A stretch of DNA of 20,227 nt from an uncultured Eubacteriales bacterium (GTDB taxonomy: Bacteria > Bacillota > Clostridia > Oscillospirales > Acutalibacteraceae). A program made the translations under genes and the position numbers. Each line of letters opens with the position of its first letter. Within the stretch, counting starts at the first letter, position 1. The notes under the pieces are model-generated. The model was not told where the DNA came from. It saw only the letters and a program-made list of their open reading frames with translations, and did no database searches. Shown here one piece after another: positions 7,038 to 14,563 of this stretch. The stretch is taken from positions 1 to 20,227 of the forward strand of contig CABQAC010000008.1 of NCBI GenBank assembly GCA_902462035.1, given 5' to 3'.

Positions 7038-7574
7038 TCAATAATTATTTGCTAAGACTTGGAAATAAGCCTTGGGATGGTCACACACCGGGCATACTTC
7101 GGGCGCGGATTTGCCAATATGAATATGGCCGCAGTTGGAGCACTGCCAAATGGTATCCCCATCTTTCGAGAACACCAAGCCGTTTTCTACATTCGCAAGC
7201 AGCTTCAGGTACCGCTCCTCGTGTTCCTTTTCGATCTTGCCCACTTGTTCGAACAGGAAAGCGATTTTTTCAAAGCCTTCTTCTCTGGCTTCCTTGGCAA
7301 AGCCGGCATACATTTCCGTCCATTCATAATTTTCGCCCGCAGCGGCATCTTTTAAATTTTCTGCGGTTTCCGGCATTCCGTTATGCAGCAGCTTAAACCA
7401 GATTTTGGCGTGTTCCTTTTCGTTGTTGGCTGTTTCTTCAAACAAATTGGCAATCTGGACAAAACCGTCCTTTCTTGCCTTGGACGCATAATAGGTATAT
7501 TTGTTTCTGGCTTGGGACTCGCCCGCAAAAGCGGTCATCAAATTGGCTTCTGTCTTCGAACCTTTTAAATCCAT
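7038..7574 (-). CDS. rbr: Rubrerythrin
   Basis: A 178-residue rubrerythrin, a cytoplasmic peroxide-reducing diiron protein of anaerobes that takes electrons from rubredoxin or NADH-linked reductases. The four-helix ferritin-like domain carries the metal ligands: Glu19 in FAGESQARNKY, ExxH at 52-55 (EKEH), Glu in GFAKEAREEGF near 95, and ExxH at 115-118 (EKEH). The C-terminal rubredoxin-like domain has CSNCGH (Cys145, Cys148) and CPVCDHPK (Cys161, Cys164). All ligands are intact and the length is typical. The start at 7574 has an AAAGGAAAGGA site. It is monocistronic, with a promoter bearing an AT-rich palindrome at the start site, which may bind a PerR/Fur-type regulator (inference). A separate rubredoxin gene lies at 19059. 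Confidence 0.96.
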   Translation of the reverse strand: MDLKGSKTEANLMTAFAGESQARNKYTYYASKARKDGFVQIANLFEETANNEKEHAKIWFKLLHNGMPETAENLKDAAAGENYEWTEMYAGFAKEAREEGFEKIAFLFEQVGKIEKEHEERYLKLLANVENGLVFSKDGDTIWQCSNCGHIHIGKSAPEVCPVCDHPKAYFQVLANNY

Positions 7575-7633
7575 GTTTATTCATCCTTTCCTTTCTTTCT
7601 ATTTATGGTATCCAAATAATGAGGGTTTCAACC

Positions 7634-7649
7634 ATAAATTATAATTTAT
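7634..7649. promoter_or_regulatory. AT-rich perfect palindrome at the rubrerythrin transcription start
   Basis: A 16-bp self-complementary sequence (ATAAATTATAATTTAT) overlaps the last two bases of the -10 box and the likely start site. It is a candidate operator. It resembles Fur/PerR-type boxes in composition and includes TTATAAT, but the half-site spacing is not the classical 7-1-7 arrangement. Confidence 0.45.
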
Positions 7650-7676
7650 TATATACCCAATTTCCATAAATTTCAA
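7648..7676 (-). promoter_or_regulatory. Promoter of rubrerythrin
   Basis: TTGAAA (7676-7671) and TATAAT (7653-7648) on the minus strand have 17-bp spacing. It lies about 75 bp upstream of the start codon. Confidence 0.75.
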
Positions 7677-7722
7677 GAGTGATTCTATACCAATCCTGTC
7701 CGTTTTTATTGCGCTTCAAAAG

Positions 7723-7752
7723 AAAAAGGACAGGTTCCTTCCCGTCCTTTTT
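7723..7752. terminator. Terminator of the acyl-CoA synthetase operon
   Basis: A 9-bp outer stem (7723-7731 with 7744-7752) and 2 inner G-C pairs close the loop. A- and T-runs flank it on both sides. It lies 9 bp after the stop codon of the acyl-CoA synthetase gene. It can work in either direction, but only the minus-strand gene needs it. Confidence 0.85.
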
Positions 7753-7761
7753 TTATTCTGT

Positions 7762-9405
7762 TTACTGTGCGTCCCCAGAACGGATTTCCACCCTGCGGAT
7801 TTTACCACTGATGGTTTTTGGCAATTCTGCGACGAATTCCACGATCCTGGGGTATTTATACGGCGCGGTCTGCCGTTTAACATGGTTCTGGATTTCTTTT
7901 TTCAGCGCTTCGCTCGGCTCGTACCCGCGCGCCAGAACAATTGTTGCTTTGACCACTTGGCCGCGCACCGGGTCGGGCGCGCCGGTCACCGCGCATTCCA
8001 GCACGGCAGGGTGTTCAATCAACACGCTTTCGATCTCGAACGGCCCAATGCGGTAGCCGGAGGATTTGATGATATCGTCGGTTCTGCCGACGTACCAGAA
8101 ATACCCGTCCTCATCCCGCCAGGCGGTGTCGCCGGTGTGGTAAATACCATTATGCCACGCGCGCTTTGTCGCGTCGGGATCTTTGTAGTATTCGAAGAAC
8201 ATACCATCGGGCTTGCGTTCCCCGGTCCGCACTACAATTTCCCCTACCACGCCAGGCGCGACAGGCTGTTCGTTTTCGTCGACGATATCCATGCGGTATG
8301 CCGGCGAGGGTTTGCCCATAGAACCCGGCTTCGGCGTCATGCCGGTCTTGTTAAAGACCGTCAGGGTGGTCTCCGTTTGCCCAAATCCTTCCATCAATTT
8401 AAGCCCGGTCGCCCGCATGAATTGTTCGTAAACTTCGGGATTTAAAGCCTCGCCGGCAATGCAGGCATACGTCAGCGAAGACAGGTCGTACTGCGACAGA
8501 TCCTCTTTGATAAAGAAACGGTAAATTGTTGGCGGCGCGCAGAAAGTCGTAATTTTGTACTTCGCGAAAAGGCGGAGCATATCATCCGGAATGAACTTAT
8601 CGTAATCGTAAACGAAAATTCCGGCTTCCATCAGCCACTGACCATAAAGTTTTCCCCACATACATTTCATCCAGCCGGAGTCGGAAACCGTCAAATGCAG
8701 GCCGTCCGGTTTAACGTTCTGCCAATACTTGGCCGTCATGATATGGCCCAGGGGGTAAGCAAAATCGTGGGCCACCATTTTAGGCATACCGGAAGTTCCC
8801 GAAGTAAAATAGATCAGCATGGTGTCGGTCGCCTTTGTATCCACCCGTTCCAGCTGTTCCGAAGCCTTTTCCATTTCTTCGGTAAAATTCACCCAACCAG
8901 GCCTGCCTCCGTTTACGCTGACTTTCACCCCGACTGTGGGACATTCGGGAACCGCCTGATCCACATGGTCGGCAACCTCGCCGTCGGTGGTGCAGACGAC
9001 AGCCTTGACCTCCGCCGCCTGAAAGCGGAACACCAAATCCTTTTTGGTCAGCAGATTGGTCGCGGGAATGCCGATGGCGCCCAGCTTATGGAGCGCCAGC
9101 ACAGTAAACCAAAATTCGTAGTGCCGTTTCATAATCAACAGCACCTTATCCCCCTTGCCAATGCCCAAATTCCGCAGCATGTTGGCGGTCTGATTGCTGT
9201 ATTTCTGCAAATCGCCAAAGGTAAAGGTGCGCTGCGCCCCCTTATCGTTGCACCACAGCATCGCCCTGCGCTGCGGCTCCGCTTTGGCAATTTCGTCCAT
9301 AATGTCGTAAGCAAAGTTAAAGTCGGGCGGGCAGACGGTTTCAAACCGCTCCAGCTCTCCGTTATAAAAGGTTTCCTTGCAATATTTTTGATGGATGTTC
9401 AGCAT
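7762..9405 (-). CDS. AMP-forming acyl-CoA synthetase (medium-chain/ACSM-like)
   Basis: A 547-residue adenylate-forming ligase that activates a carboxylic acid with ATP and joins it to CoA. Core motifs appear in order: YFTSGTSGMPKMVAH (P-loop), APPTIYRFF, the GEALNPEV segment, EGFGQTETT (A5), YHTGDTAW (A7), GRTDDIIKSSGYRIGPFEIES (hinge region, A8) and PKTISGKIRR with the catalytic Lys (A10). The signature DSGWMKCMWGKLYGQW and the overall layout resemble medium-chain acyl-CoA synthetases more than acetyl-CoA synthetase, which is also longer. The exact substrate (medium-chain, branched or aromatic acid) cannot be read. The start at 9405 has GGAG 7 nt upstream. It lies 40 bp after the HTH-cupin regulator in the same operon, a pairing that suggests ligand-controlled expression. 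Confidence 0.92.
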   Translation of the reverse strand: MLNIHQKYCKETFYNGELERFETVCPPDFNFAYDIMDEIAKAEPQRRAMLWCNDKGAQRTFTFGDLQKYSNQTANMLRNLGIGKGDKVLLIMKRHYEFWFTVLALHKLGAIGIPATNLLTKKDLVFRFQAAEVKAVVCTTDGEVADHVDQAVPECPTVGVKVSVNGGRPGWVNFTEEMEKASEQLERVDTKATDTMLIYFTSGTSGMPKMVAHDFAYPLGHIMTAKYWQNVKPDGLHLTVSDSGWMKCMWGKLYGQWLMEAGIFVYDYDKFIPDDMLRLFAKYKITTFCAPPTIYRFFIKEDLSQYDLSSLTYACIAGEALNPEVYEQFMRATGLKLMEGFGQTETTLTVFNKTGMTPKPGSMGKPSPAYRMDIVDENEQPVAPGVVGEIVVRTGERKPDGMFFEYYKDPDATKRAWHNGIYHTGDTAWRDEDGYFWYVGRTDDIIKSSGYRIGPFEIESVLIEHPAVLECAVTGAPDPVRGQVVKATIVLARGYEPSEALKKEIQNHVKRQTAPYKYPRIVEFVAELPKTISGKIRRVEIRSGDAQ

Positions 9406-9445
9406 ATCCTAACTCCAATCTTCCGGGGCGACCCGCCGCGCCGGA

Positions 9446-10030
9446 TCATTTTTCTTGCTTTTTTTCCTTTTTTAGGATCACCGCCAGAAAATTGCATTCC
9501 TTCCCGCCGGTGGCAATCATTCCGTGTCCGCGGCCGGAATCGTAGTAAATAGAATCCCCGGGATTCAGAATCTCGATATGGTCTTCCATCCGGACCTTCA
9601 ATTGCCCATCCAGAATAAAGTCAAATTCCTGCCCTTCGTGGGTAGACAGATGAATCGGCTCCGTTTGTTCCGCCTCGATATAAGGAGCCCGTACCAAAAA
9701 AGGCTCCGCCAGTTTATTTTTAAACCGGTAACCCAAATGCTCGTACTTAAAACCCGCCCGGCGCTTAATATCAAGCCCTTCCCCATGGCGGACGATGGAG
9801 TAAAAAGAAAGATGGGGATTTTCCCCAGTGAGCAGTTCCACAATATCCACACCGAATTGGTCCGCGCATTTATACAGGAACGTAAAATTAAAGTCGGTTT
9901 CCCCCTGCTCGTGGGCCAGGTACTCCGCTTCGGTCACATCCAAAGCCAAGGCCATTTCGGCAACCGTCAGGCCCATAATTTCGCGCAAGCCTCTAATTCG
10001 CTCCGCAATTTCTAAAATTCTCGTTTCCAT
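9446..10030 (-). CDS. XRE-family HTH regulator with C-terminal cupin domain
   Basis: A 194-residue protein with an N-terminal lambda-repressor-type helix-turn-helix (about residues 8-62: IAERIRGLREIMGLTVAEMALAL, then EAEYLAHEQGETD) and a C-terminal cupin barrel (about 115-190: STHEGQEFDFILDGQLKV, LNPGDSIYYDSGRGHGMIA). HTH-cupin proteins are usually repressors or activators that bind a small molecule in the barrel. The frame is open upstream to 10201, but that would run into the HAD gene and past the promoter. ATG 10030 has an AAAGGGG site 8 nt away and begins the HTH cleanly. It is the first gene of an operon with the acyl-CoA synthetase and probably controls it. Expression is driven by a perfect-consensus promoter, which would make repression the natural mode (inference). 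Confidence 0.9.
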   Translation of the reverse strand: METRILEIAERIRGLREIMGLTVAEMALALDVTEAEYLAHEQGETDFNFTFLYKCADQFGVDIVELLTGENPHLSFYSIVRHGEGLDIKRRAGFKYEHLGYRFKNKLAEPFLVRAPYIEAEQTEPIHLSTHEGQEFDFILDGQLKVRMEDHIEILNPGDSIYYDSGRGHGMIATGGKECNFLAVILKKEKKQEK

Positions 10031-10105
10031 GAATAGGACCCCTTTCCGCATATTCAATGCCGCCTTGCGTCCAATGTACAATGCTAAAAAACTCGCCACT
10101 GACAC

Positions 10106-10134
10106 ATTATAATCGCCAAAAACCGCAATGTCAA
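10106..10134 (-). promoter_or_regulatory. Perfect-consensus promoter of the HTH-cupin/acyl-CoA synthetase operon
   Basis: TTGACA (10134-10129) and TATAAT (10111-10106) on the minus strand have a 17-bp spacer, an exact sigma-70/SigA consensus. The -35 contains the TGA stop codon of the upstream HAD gene. The predicted start is near 10099, about 70 nt before the start codon. Confidence 0.9.
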
Positions 10135-10802
10135 ATCTTCTCCCACTCGAGTAACTGCGCTTCCAGTTCAGCTGCCGTATTTGCGATCCGGTACGCCCCA
10201 AACGATTCGAGTTCGGCTCTGTCGCGGAAGCCCCACGTCACCCCAAAACACGGAACGCCCGCCTTTTGTGCGGTGGCAACATCCACGCCGGAGTCCCCCA
10301 CCAAACAGCAGTCCTTCACAGGCACGCAAAGCGTATCGCATATCCACCAAACCGCGGCTGGGTCGGGTTTTAGCGGCAGGCCGTTTGCTTTGCCCCGCAC
10401 CAGGTCAAAGGATTTTTCTCCAAATAACGCGGTAACAATCGTATGTGCCATGGGATCCGCTTTATTCGACAGCACCGCAGTACGCATGCCATGGCTCCGC
10501 AATCGTTTTATTGATTCGGCAACGCCCGGGTACGGTTTTGTTTGGCAGGTGCAATGCCCCTGATAAATTCCTAAAAAGGCGGGCACAAGTTCTTCCCTCA
10601 TCTTCTCGCTCTTTGCGCCGCGGCCCGCCAGCGCCCGTTCCACCAGCCGGCTGATACCGTTTCCCACCATCAGCCGGACTTCCTGTGCCGTATAAGGCGC
10701 CAAACCGATTTCGCGTAGCGCCTGGTTCAGGCTCCAGGTCAAGTCCGCCAGGGAATCTACCAGTGTTCCATCCAGGTCGAAAACACATAATTTTCGCGCC
10801 AT
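10131..10802 (-). CDS. HAD-superfamily hydrolase, phosphoglycolate phosphatase-like
   Basis: A 223-residue HAD-IA phosphatase. Motif I is VFDLDGTLVDS (Asp9 nucleophile, Asp11 acid/base), motif II is AVLSNK, the motif III Lys is in LPLKPDP, and motif IV is LVGDSGVDVATAQKAG. The helical cap between motifs I and II (LNQALREIGL, MVGNGISRLVERAL) is typical of phosphoglycolate phosphatase (Gph). The closest well-known function is dephosphorylation of 2-phosphoglycolate, but many HAD-IA proteins act on other sugar phosphates, so I leave the symbol blank. The start at 10802 has only a weak GATGAG-like site; no better start is nearby. It has its own promoter and appears not to have a separate terminator before the next promoter, so readthrough into the HTH-cupin operon is possible. 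Confidence 0.88.
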   Translation of the reverse strand: MARKLCVFDLDGTLVDSLADLTWSLNQALREIGLAPYTAQEVRLMVGNGISRLVERALAGRGAKSEKMREELVPAFLGIYQGHCTCQTKPYPGVAESIKRLRSHGMRTAVLSNKADPMAHTIVTALFGEKSFDLVRGKANGLPLKPDPAAVWWICDTLCVPVKDCCLVGDSGVDVATAQKAGVPCFGVTWGFRDRAELESFGAYRIANTAAELEAQLLEWEKI

Positions 10803-10836
10803 ATCTCATCATTCTTTCCATACTTGTATTTTTTTG

Positions 10837-10865
10837 AGTATAACGCGATTATCCTCTGCCATCAA
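10837..10865 (-). promoter_or_regulatory. Promoter of the HAD phosphatase gene
   Basis: TTGATG (10865-10860) and TATACT (10842-10837) on the minus strand have 17-bp spacing. The predicted start is about 28 nt upstream of ATG 10802. Confidence 0.65.
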
Positions 10866-10958
10866 GGCGGCACAGGAAAAATTCCATTAAAACAGCTGCT
10901 TCCGATATGTATTTTTCTGTTTTAAGAGAGAAAGGCCGTTTTCTTTTATCCGTTTTTT

Positions 10959-10967
10959 TGCTATAAT
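10959..10967 (+). promoter_or_regulatory. Extended -10 promoter of yihY
   Basis: TGCTATAAT gives an extended -10 (TGnTATAAT). No good -35 lies 17 bp upstream (the region is TTTTCT). The ATG at 10997 is 29 bp downstream. Confidence 0.6.
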
Positions 10968-10996
10968 GAAAGCATCCCACAAAGGGAGGAATCGGT

Positions 10997-11893
10997 ATGG
11001 CGGAAAGCGGGAAAGCCCCAGAAATAACAAAGCGCCAGGATAATATGCTCAAAAAGTTAGTCCGGCGCTATTTTGTAGACGGTGTTGGCCGGTCGTGTGC
11101 CGCCCTCGCTTATTATTTAATTTTCTCCTTTTTTCCTTTACTGATCTTTTTGAGCGTGCTGATCGGCTTTATGAACCTGCCGCCCCTGTCGGCGGACAGT
11201 TTGAAAAACATTATCCCGGCCGATATCGTATCAATCATCAATTCCTATTTGGCTCATGTCTCCAGTATTAAAAGCAGTCAATTGTTGATCTTCGGCCTCA
11301 TTTTTACCATTTATTTTGTTTCCCGCGCGGTCGACTGTCTTGTCAGGGCCATCCATACCGCATACCGGGTCAAACAGGTTCGGGTATTTCCCAAACATCA
11401 GATTATGGTACTGCTTTATACCCTTTCCTTAATGATTGTGGTGACCGTTGCCTTGGCGCTGCTGACCGTCGGGCGTTCCGTACTGACCTATCTATCTCGG
11501 TTTGTTCCCATTGCGGAAAATTTTATCGCAATCTGGAACTTTGTGCGCTTTTTCATTTTGGCTGTCATGCTCTTTTTTGCCTTGGCGATTCTTTACTGTG
11601 CGGTACCCCAGCGGCATTACAAACTGCGTCAGGTACTGCCCGGCACACTGGCCGCGTTGACTGCATGGCTGGTTTTTTCCATTGGGTTTGCTTATTATGT
11701 CGAAAACATGGCCAATTATTCGGTGATTTACGGTTCCATCGGCGCGATCATCGTGCTGTTGCTATGGCTCTATTTCAGCGCGTTTACTTTGATTATGGGA
11801 GCCGAGATCAATCAGCTGATTCATGAGAAAAAAGAGAAACAGGCTCCATTGCCAACCAGCGAAAAGACATTATCCGTTCCCATAAAAAAATAA
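10997..11893 (+). CDS. YihY/BrkB-family inner-membrane protein
   Basis: A 298-residue integral membrane protein of the YihY/virulence-factor-BrkB family. Typical features are a basic N-terminus, then CAALAYYLIFSFFPLLIFL as the first membrane helix. Hydrophobic segments follow near residues 95-115, 135-160, 185-205, 215-240 and 250-275, with YGSIGAIIVLLLWLYFSAFTLIMGAEIN as the conserved last part. The tail is short, polar and lysine-rich. Biochemical function is not settled; the family was once mislabelled RNase BN. The start at 10997 has a strong AGGGAGG site. It is a single plus-strand gene divergent from the HAD phosphatase gene. Its last codons also encode the T-run of the terminator that serves the converging minus-strand gene. 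Confidence 0.92.
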   Translation: MAESGKAPEITKRQDNMLKKLVRRYFVDGVGRSCAALAYYLIFSFFPLLIFLSVLIGFMNLPPLSADSLKNIIPADIVSIINSYLAHVSSIKSSQLLIFGLIFTIYFVSRAVDCLVRAIHTAYRVKQVRVFPKHQIMVLLYTLSLMIVVTVALALLTVGRSVLTYLSRFVPIAENFIAIWNFVRFFILAVMLFFALAILYCAVPQRHYKLRQVLPGTLAALTAWLVFSIGFAYYVENMANYSVIYGSIGAIIVLLLWLYFSAFTLIMGAEINQLIHEKKEKQAPLPTSEKTLSVPIKK

Positions 11894-11919
11894 AAGGCGC
11901 TGTACAGCTACAACGTCCT
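11884..11919 (-). terminator. Terminator of the 168-residue hypothetical gene, overlapping the end of yihY
   Basis: Read on the minus strand, a 10-bp stem with one bulged A and one G.U pair (11919-11909 with 11904-11895) closes a 4-nt loop (GCTG). It is followed by TTTTATTTTTTT. The T-run is the complement of the last yihY codons and stop. It works only in the minus direction. Confidence 0.7.
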
Positions 11920-11949
11920 TCCGCATGGTTGGTTGGCGTTACCGGGGGG

Positions 11950-12456
11950 TTACTGGCGCTCGCCGGTCATTTTGGCCCAAACCGCATCGTGGAAAAAAGC
12001 CGCGGCAAACCGCTTTCTTTCCGGCGCTTTCCAACCCAGCCGTTTGGCCGTCAATTCCGCTGCGAGCAATGCGACCAGGCGAATGGACTCTTCGTCAAAA
12101 GAAGCAATAGCTTGCCAATCGACCGGCCGGCCATCGGCGTATGCGTCGGCCGCATTTTGCGCCATCCGGCGTATTTCTCCCTCTCCAGGCAATCCCCGGT
12201 TATGCCGGTCCTGTTCCCACCGGATTTTTCGTGCCCGGTTAAAAACAGAGCGGGGAACGCGTTCAATTTGTTCCCACAGTTCCCATAATTCGTTTTCGGA
12301 AACTATCGTCCGGATTCCCGCTTCATTTTCCAATTCCAGCGATTCTGTTAAGCGGAACAACTTTACAGCTTTACCCACTAGGCGAAAACAGTCGCCGGGG
12401 CAAATACCCTTTGCCGCCAGCAATTCCGCGCAGCGTTTTTTTTCTTCTTCCAGCAT
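11950..12456 (-). CDS. Hypothetical protein, unrecognised (168 residues)
   Basis: I do not recognise this protein. It is soluble and rich in charged residues. It begins with a short helical segment (MLEEEKKRCAELLAAKGI), then a basic stretch (RLVGKAVKLFRL), a region rich in Glu and Trp (ENELWELWEQIE), basic residues (FNRARKIRWEQDRHNRG) and an alanine-rich helical C-terminus. It has no signal peptide or membrane helix. The open frame extends to 12651, but the first 30 codons of that longer version read through the terminator hairpin of potD, so I start at ATG 12456, preceded by AAGGGGAG. The 20-40 codons just upstream still look coding by third-position GC, so an unusual start or a decayed N-terminus cannot be excluded. 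It lies 125 bp after the pot operon terminator. It has its own terminator but no obvious promoter. Confidence 0.6.
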   Translation of the reverse strand: MLEEEKKRCAELLAAKGICPGDCFRLVGKAVKLFRLTESLELENEAGIRTIVSENELWELWEQIERVPRSVFNRARKIRWEQDRHNRGLPGEGEIRRMAQNAADAYADGRPVDWQAIASFDEESIRLVALLAAELTAKRLGWKAPERKRFAAAFFHDAVWAKMTGERQ

Positions 12457-12581
12457 CTCTCCCCTTCCCTTCAAAAAGCGCGGCAACGTCTTCAGGCGTT
12501 TGCCCGGTTCTCTGTACGGCGCCGGCTCGTACTTCCCGGCACAAGGAAGTTTTACCGAAACATGTTCATTCCACGTATGCA

Positions 12582-12614
12582 AAAGCGCCAGTCCGGTGAA
12601 GGGACTGGCGCTTT
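12582..12614. terminator. Terminator of the potABCD operon
   Basis: A perfect 12-bp stem (12582-12593 with 12603-12614) with a 9-nt loop lies 5 bp after the potD stop. T-runs exist on both strands (TTTT on minus, TTTCTTTTTT on plus). With minus-strand potD upstream it mainly ends that operon. Confidence 0.85.
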
Positions 12615-12619
12615 CTTTT

Positions 12620-13741
12620 TTAACCGTTTTTAATTTGAATCCAAAGATCATCCATCAACCGGTTGACATCATCCGGAAGGGTCAAAAAGATTTCCGTCCG
12701 TTTGAGTACTTCCTCTGGCGGATAGAAATTGGGGTTGTTCACAATTTCGGGATCCAGCTCTTTTTTGGCTTCCGTCTGCGGGGTGGAGTAACCAATGGTT
12801 TCGGCATTTGCTACGGCAATATCCGTCTCGCACATAAAATTGATGTACGCTTCGGCCGCGCCCTTGTTTTTGCTGCCCTTAGGCACGCACATGGCGTCCA
12901 CAAACCGGTTGGCGCCTTCCTTCGGCACGCCAAATTCGATATTCTCGTTTTCCTCCATCATCACAATGCCGTCGCCCGCATAATAAGGGGCGATAGCGGC
13001 CTCCCCGCCGGCCATTTTATCGAAGATCTGGTCCATTACATATGCCTGCAGCAGCGGTTTCTGTTTTTTCAGTTCTTCCGCGGCACGCTGCAATTCTTCC
13101 TCTTTTGTGGTGTTCATCGAGATCCCTAGTTTTGCCTGCGCAATGGCAAAGGCGTCGCGGGGATTGTCGAACATCAGTATTTTGCCCGCGTACTTCTCGT
13201 TCCAAAGCAAATCCCAGCTCAGGTCCTCCACGTCTTCCTCATCCACCATCGCGGTATTGTAAAAGATGCCTACCGTTCCCCAGGTATAGGGGACCGAATA
13301 CTCATTTTGGGGGTCATACTCCAGGTTTTGGAATTGGGTATCAATATATTGAAAATTTGGAATGTTGTCAAAGTTCAGCTTCTCCAGCATGTCTTCGTTA
13401 ATCATTTTCCCAATCATATAGTCCGACGGGATGACCACGTCCATGTTGGAGCTGTCCAGTTTCATCATGGTGTACAGTTCTTCGTTGGTCTGGTACACCT
13501 GATAATCGACCTTGATTCCCGTCCGTTTGGTGAATTCGTCGTTCACCTTCATAGAACCGTCTTCTCCGTCAGAAATGTACTCTCCCCAATTCCAGACGTT
13601 GATTGTCGTACCGGCGTAAGGGCTTTGGCTTTCGCTTCCGTCGCTAGCCGCGCCGGTTTGTTGCTGGTTGCAGCCCGGCAGGACCGCCATCATGGCCATC
13701 AGAACCGCGCACAGGACCAAGGTAAGGACTTTCTTTTTCAA
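12620..13741 (-). CDS. potD: Polyamine ABC transporter, substrate-binding lipoprotein PotD
   Basis: Extracellular spermidine/putrescine-binding component anchored as a lipoprotein. The signal sequence is MKKKVLTLVLCAVLMAMMAVLPGC, with the lipobox LPGC; Cys24 would be lipidated. The mature domain opens with TTINVWNWGEYIS, the usual PotD/PotF start, followed by VDYQVYQTNEELY, DVVIPSDYMIGKMI, PYTWGTVGIFYN and APYYAGDG, all positions that line the polyamine site in the family. Length is typical. An ATG at 13759 gives an 18-bp longer frame, but it lacks a ribosome site and adds an acidic n-region. TTG 13741 has GGAGG 11 nt upstream and gives a classical signal peptide, so I prefer it, with moderate certainty. 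It is last in potABCD, 24 bp after the potC stop. Putrescine versus spermidine preference cannot be read safely. Confidence 0.92.
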   Translation of the reverse strand: MKKKVLTLVLCAVLMAMMAVLPGCNQQQTGAASDGSESQSPYAGTTINVWNWGEYISDGEDGSMKVNDEFTKRTGIKVDYQVYQTNEELYTMMKLDSSNMDVVIPSDYMIGKMINEDMLEKLNFDNIPNFQYIDTQFQNLEYDPQNEYSVPYTWGTVGIFYNTAMVDEEDVEDLSWDLLWNEKYAGKILMFDNPRDAFAIAQAKLGISMNTTKEEELQRAAEELKKQKPLLQAYVMDQIFDKMAGGEAAIAPYYAGDGIVMMEENENIEFGVPKEGANRFVDAMCVPKGSKNKGAAEAYINFMCETDIAVANAETIGYSTPQTEAKKELDPEIVNNPNFYPPEEVLKRTEIFLTLPDDVNRLMDDLWIQIKNG

Positions 13742-13765
13742 TTTCTTATCTTCCTCCATTCAGTC

Positions 13766-14563
13766 TTAAGCTGTTTTATTTTTCCGTTTAGAGCTCTTGA
13801 ACTGCCGCAGATTTACAATCAGCAGCAGCAAGAACACGGATGCAAAAATAATGGTGGACAGCGCGTTGATCTTTGGACTGACACGCTTTTTGGTCATCGC
13901 GTAAATCAGGACCGACAGGGTCTGCGATGTTCCGCCGGTAAACAGGCTGATGACAAAATCATCCAGCGATAAGGTAAACGCCATCAAAAGGCCGGTTACC
14001 ACCCCAGGCGTAATTTCGGGCAGCACCACCTTAAAAAAGGCCCGCACCGGCTTACAGCCCAAATCCAGCGCCGCCTCGTACATCGAGGGGTTCATCTGCC
14101 GCAGCTTGGGCAGGACAGAAAGAATCACATAGGGGATATTAAAGGTGATATGCGCCAGCAGCAGGGTAACAAAGCCGCGCTGCATCAGGCCGGTGGCTTT
14201 GTAAACAAATACGAACAGCAGCATCAACGAAATCCCGGTGACGATTTCAGGGTTCACCATGGGAATGTTGTTCACCGTCATAACAAAGGAGCGCAGCCGG
14301 CGCTTCATACTGTAAATACCAATTGCCGCCATTGTTCCAATGATCGTGGCAAATACCGCGGAAAGCAGCGCCACCGACAAGGTAACGGTCAGCGACTTCA
14401 TAATGCTGTCATCCTGGAATAACTCCACATACCACTTGGTAGTAAAGCCGGTCCAATTCCCCCTGGTTTTGCTTTTGTTAAAGGAAAAGACGACCATGAT
14501 GACGATAGGGGCATACAGAAAAATAAAGATCAAAGCGGTATAAATTCTTGATAAAATCTTCAT
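13766..14563 (-). CDS. potC: Polyamine ABC transporter permease PotC
   Basis: A 265-residue inner-membrane permease of the BPD_transp_1 (binding-protein-dependent) type with about six membrane helices. It starts with IYTALIFIFLYAPIVIMVVFSF, followed by NKSKTRGNWTGFTTKWY, typical of PotC. The EAA loop that contacts the ATPase is YEAALDLGCKPVRAFFKVVLP (about residues 158-178), with the conserved Gly. The TLSLDDFVISLFTGG segment is also characteristic. The start overlaps the potB stop by 4 nt (ATGA), with GGAGGG 9 nt upstream, so translation is coupled. With PotB it forms the membrane channel for polyamine import. Confidence 0.94.
   Translation of the reverse strand: MKILSRIYTALIFIFLYAPIVIMVVFSFNKSKTRGNWTGFTTKWYVELFQDDSIMKSLTVTLSVALLSAVFATIIGTMAAIGIYSMKRRLRSFVMTVNNIPMVNPEIVTGISLMLLFVFVYKATGLMQRGFVTLLLAHITFNIPYVILSVLPKLRQMNPSMYEAALDLGCKPVRAFFKVVLPEITPGVVTGLLMAFTLSLDDFVISLFTGGTSQTLSVLIYAMTKKRVSPKINALSTIIFASVFLLLLIVNLRQFKSSKRKNKTA

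Noticed and set aside
7634..7660. Classical PerR box at rubrerythrin
   Set aside because: The half-sites are spaced 7-2-7 rather than 7-1-7, so I list only an AT-rich palindrome as a candidate operator.
8695..9552. 285-codon plus-strand open frame opposite the acyl-CoA synthetase gene
   Set aside because: Antisense shadow; His/Gln-rich composition with no motif and no ribosome site. The minus-strand gene has all its family motifs.
10018..10201. 57-codon N-terminal extension of the HTH-cupin regulator
   Set aside because: It would start inside the HAD gene, upstream of the operon's own promoter, and has no family similarity. ATG 10030 has a good ribosome site.
12457..12651. N-terminal extension of the 168-residue hypothetical gene to 12651
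   Set aside because: The extension is translated from the stem-loop of the potD terminator and lacks a ribosome site at its first codon.
11933..13129. 398-codon plus-strand open frame opposite the hypothetical gene and potD
   Set aside because: It is the antisense shadow of two better-supported genes. Its translation is rich in Ser, Arg and Phe without any domain, and it crosses the pot terminator.
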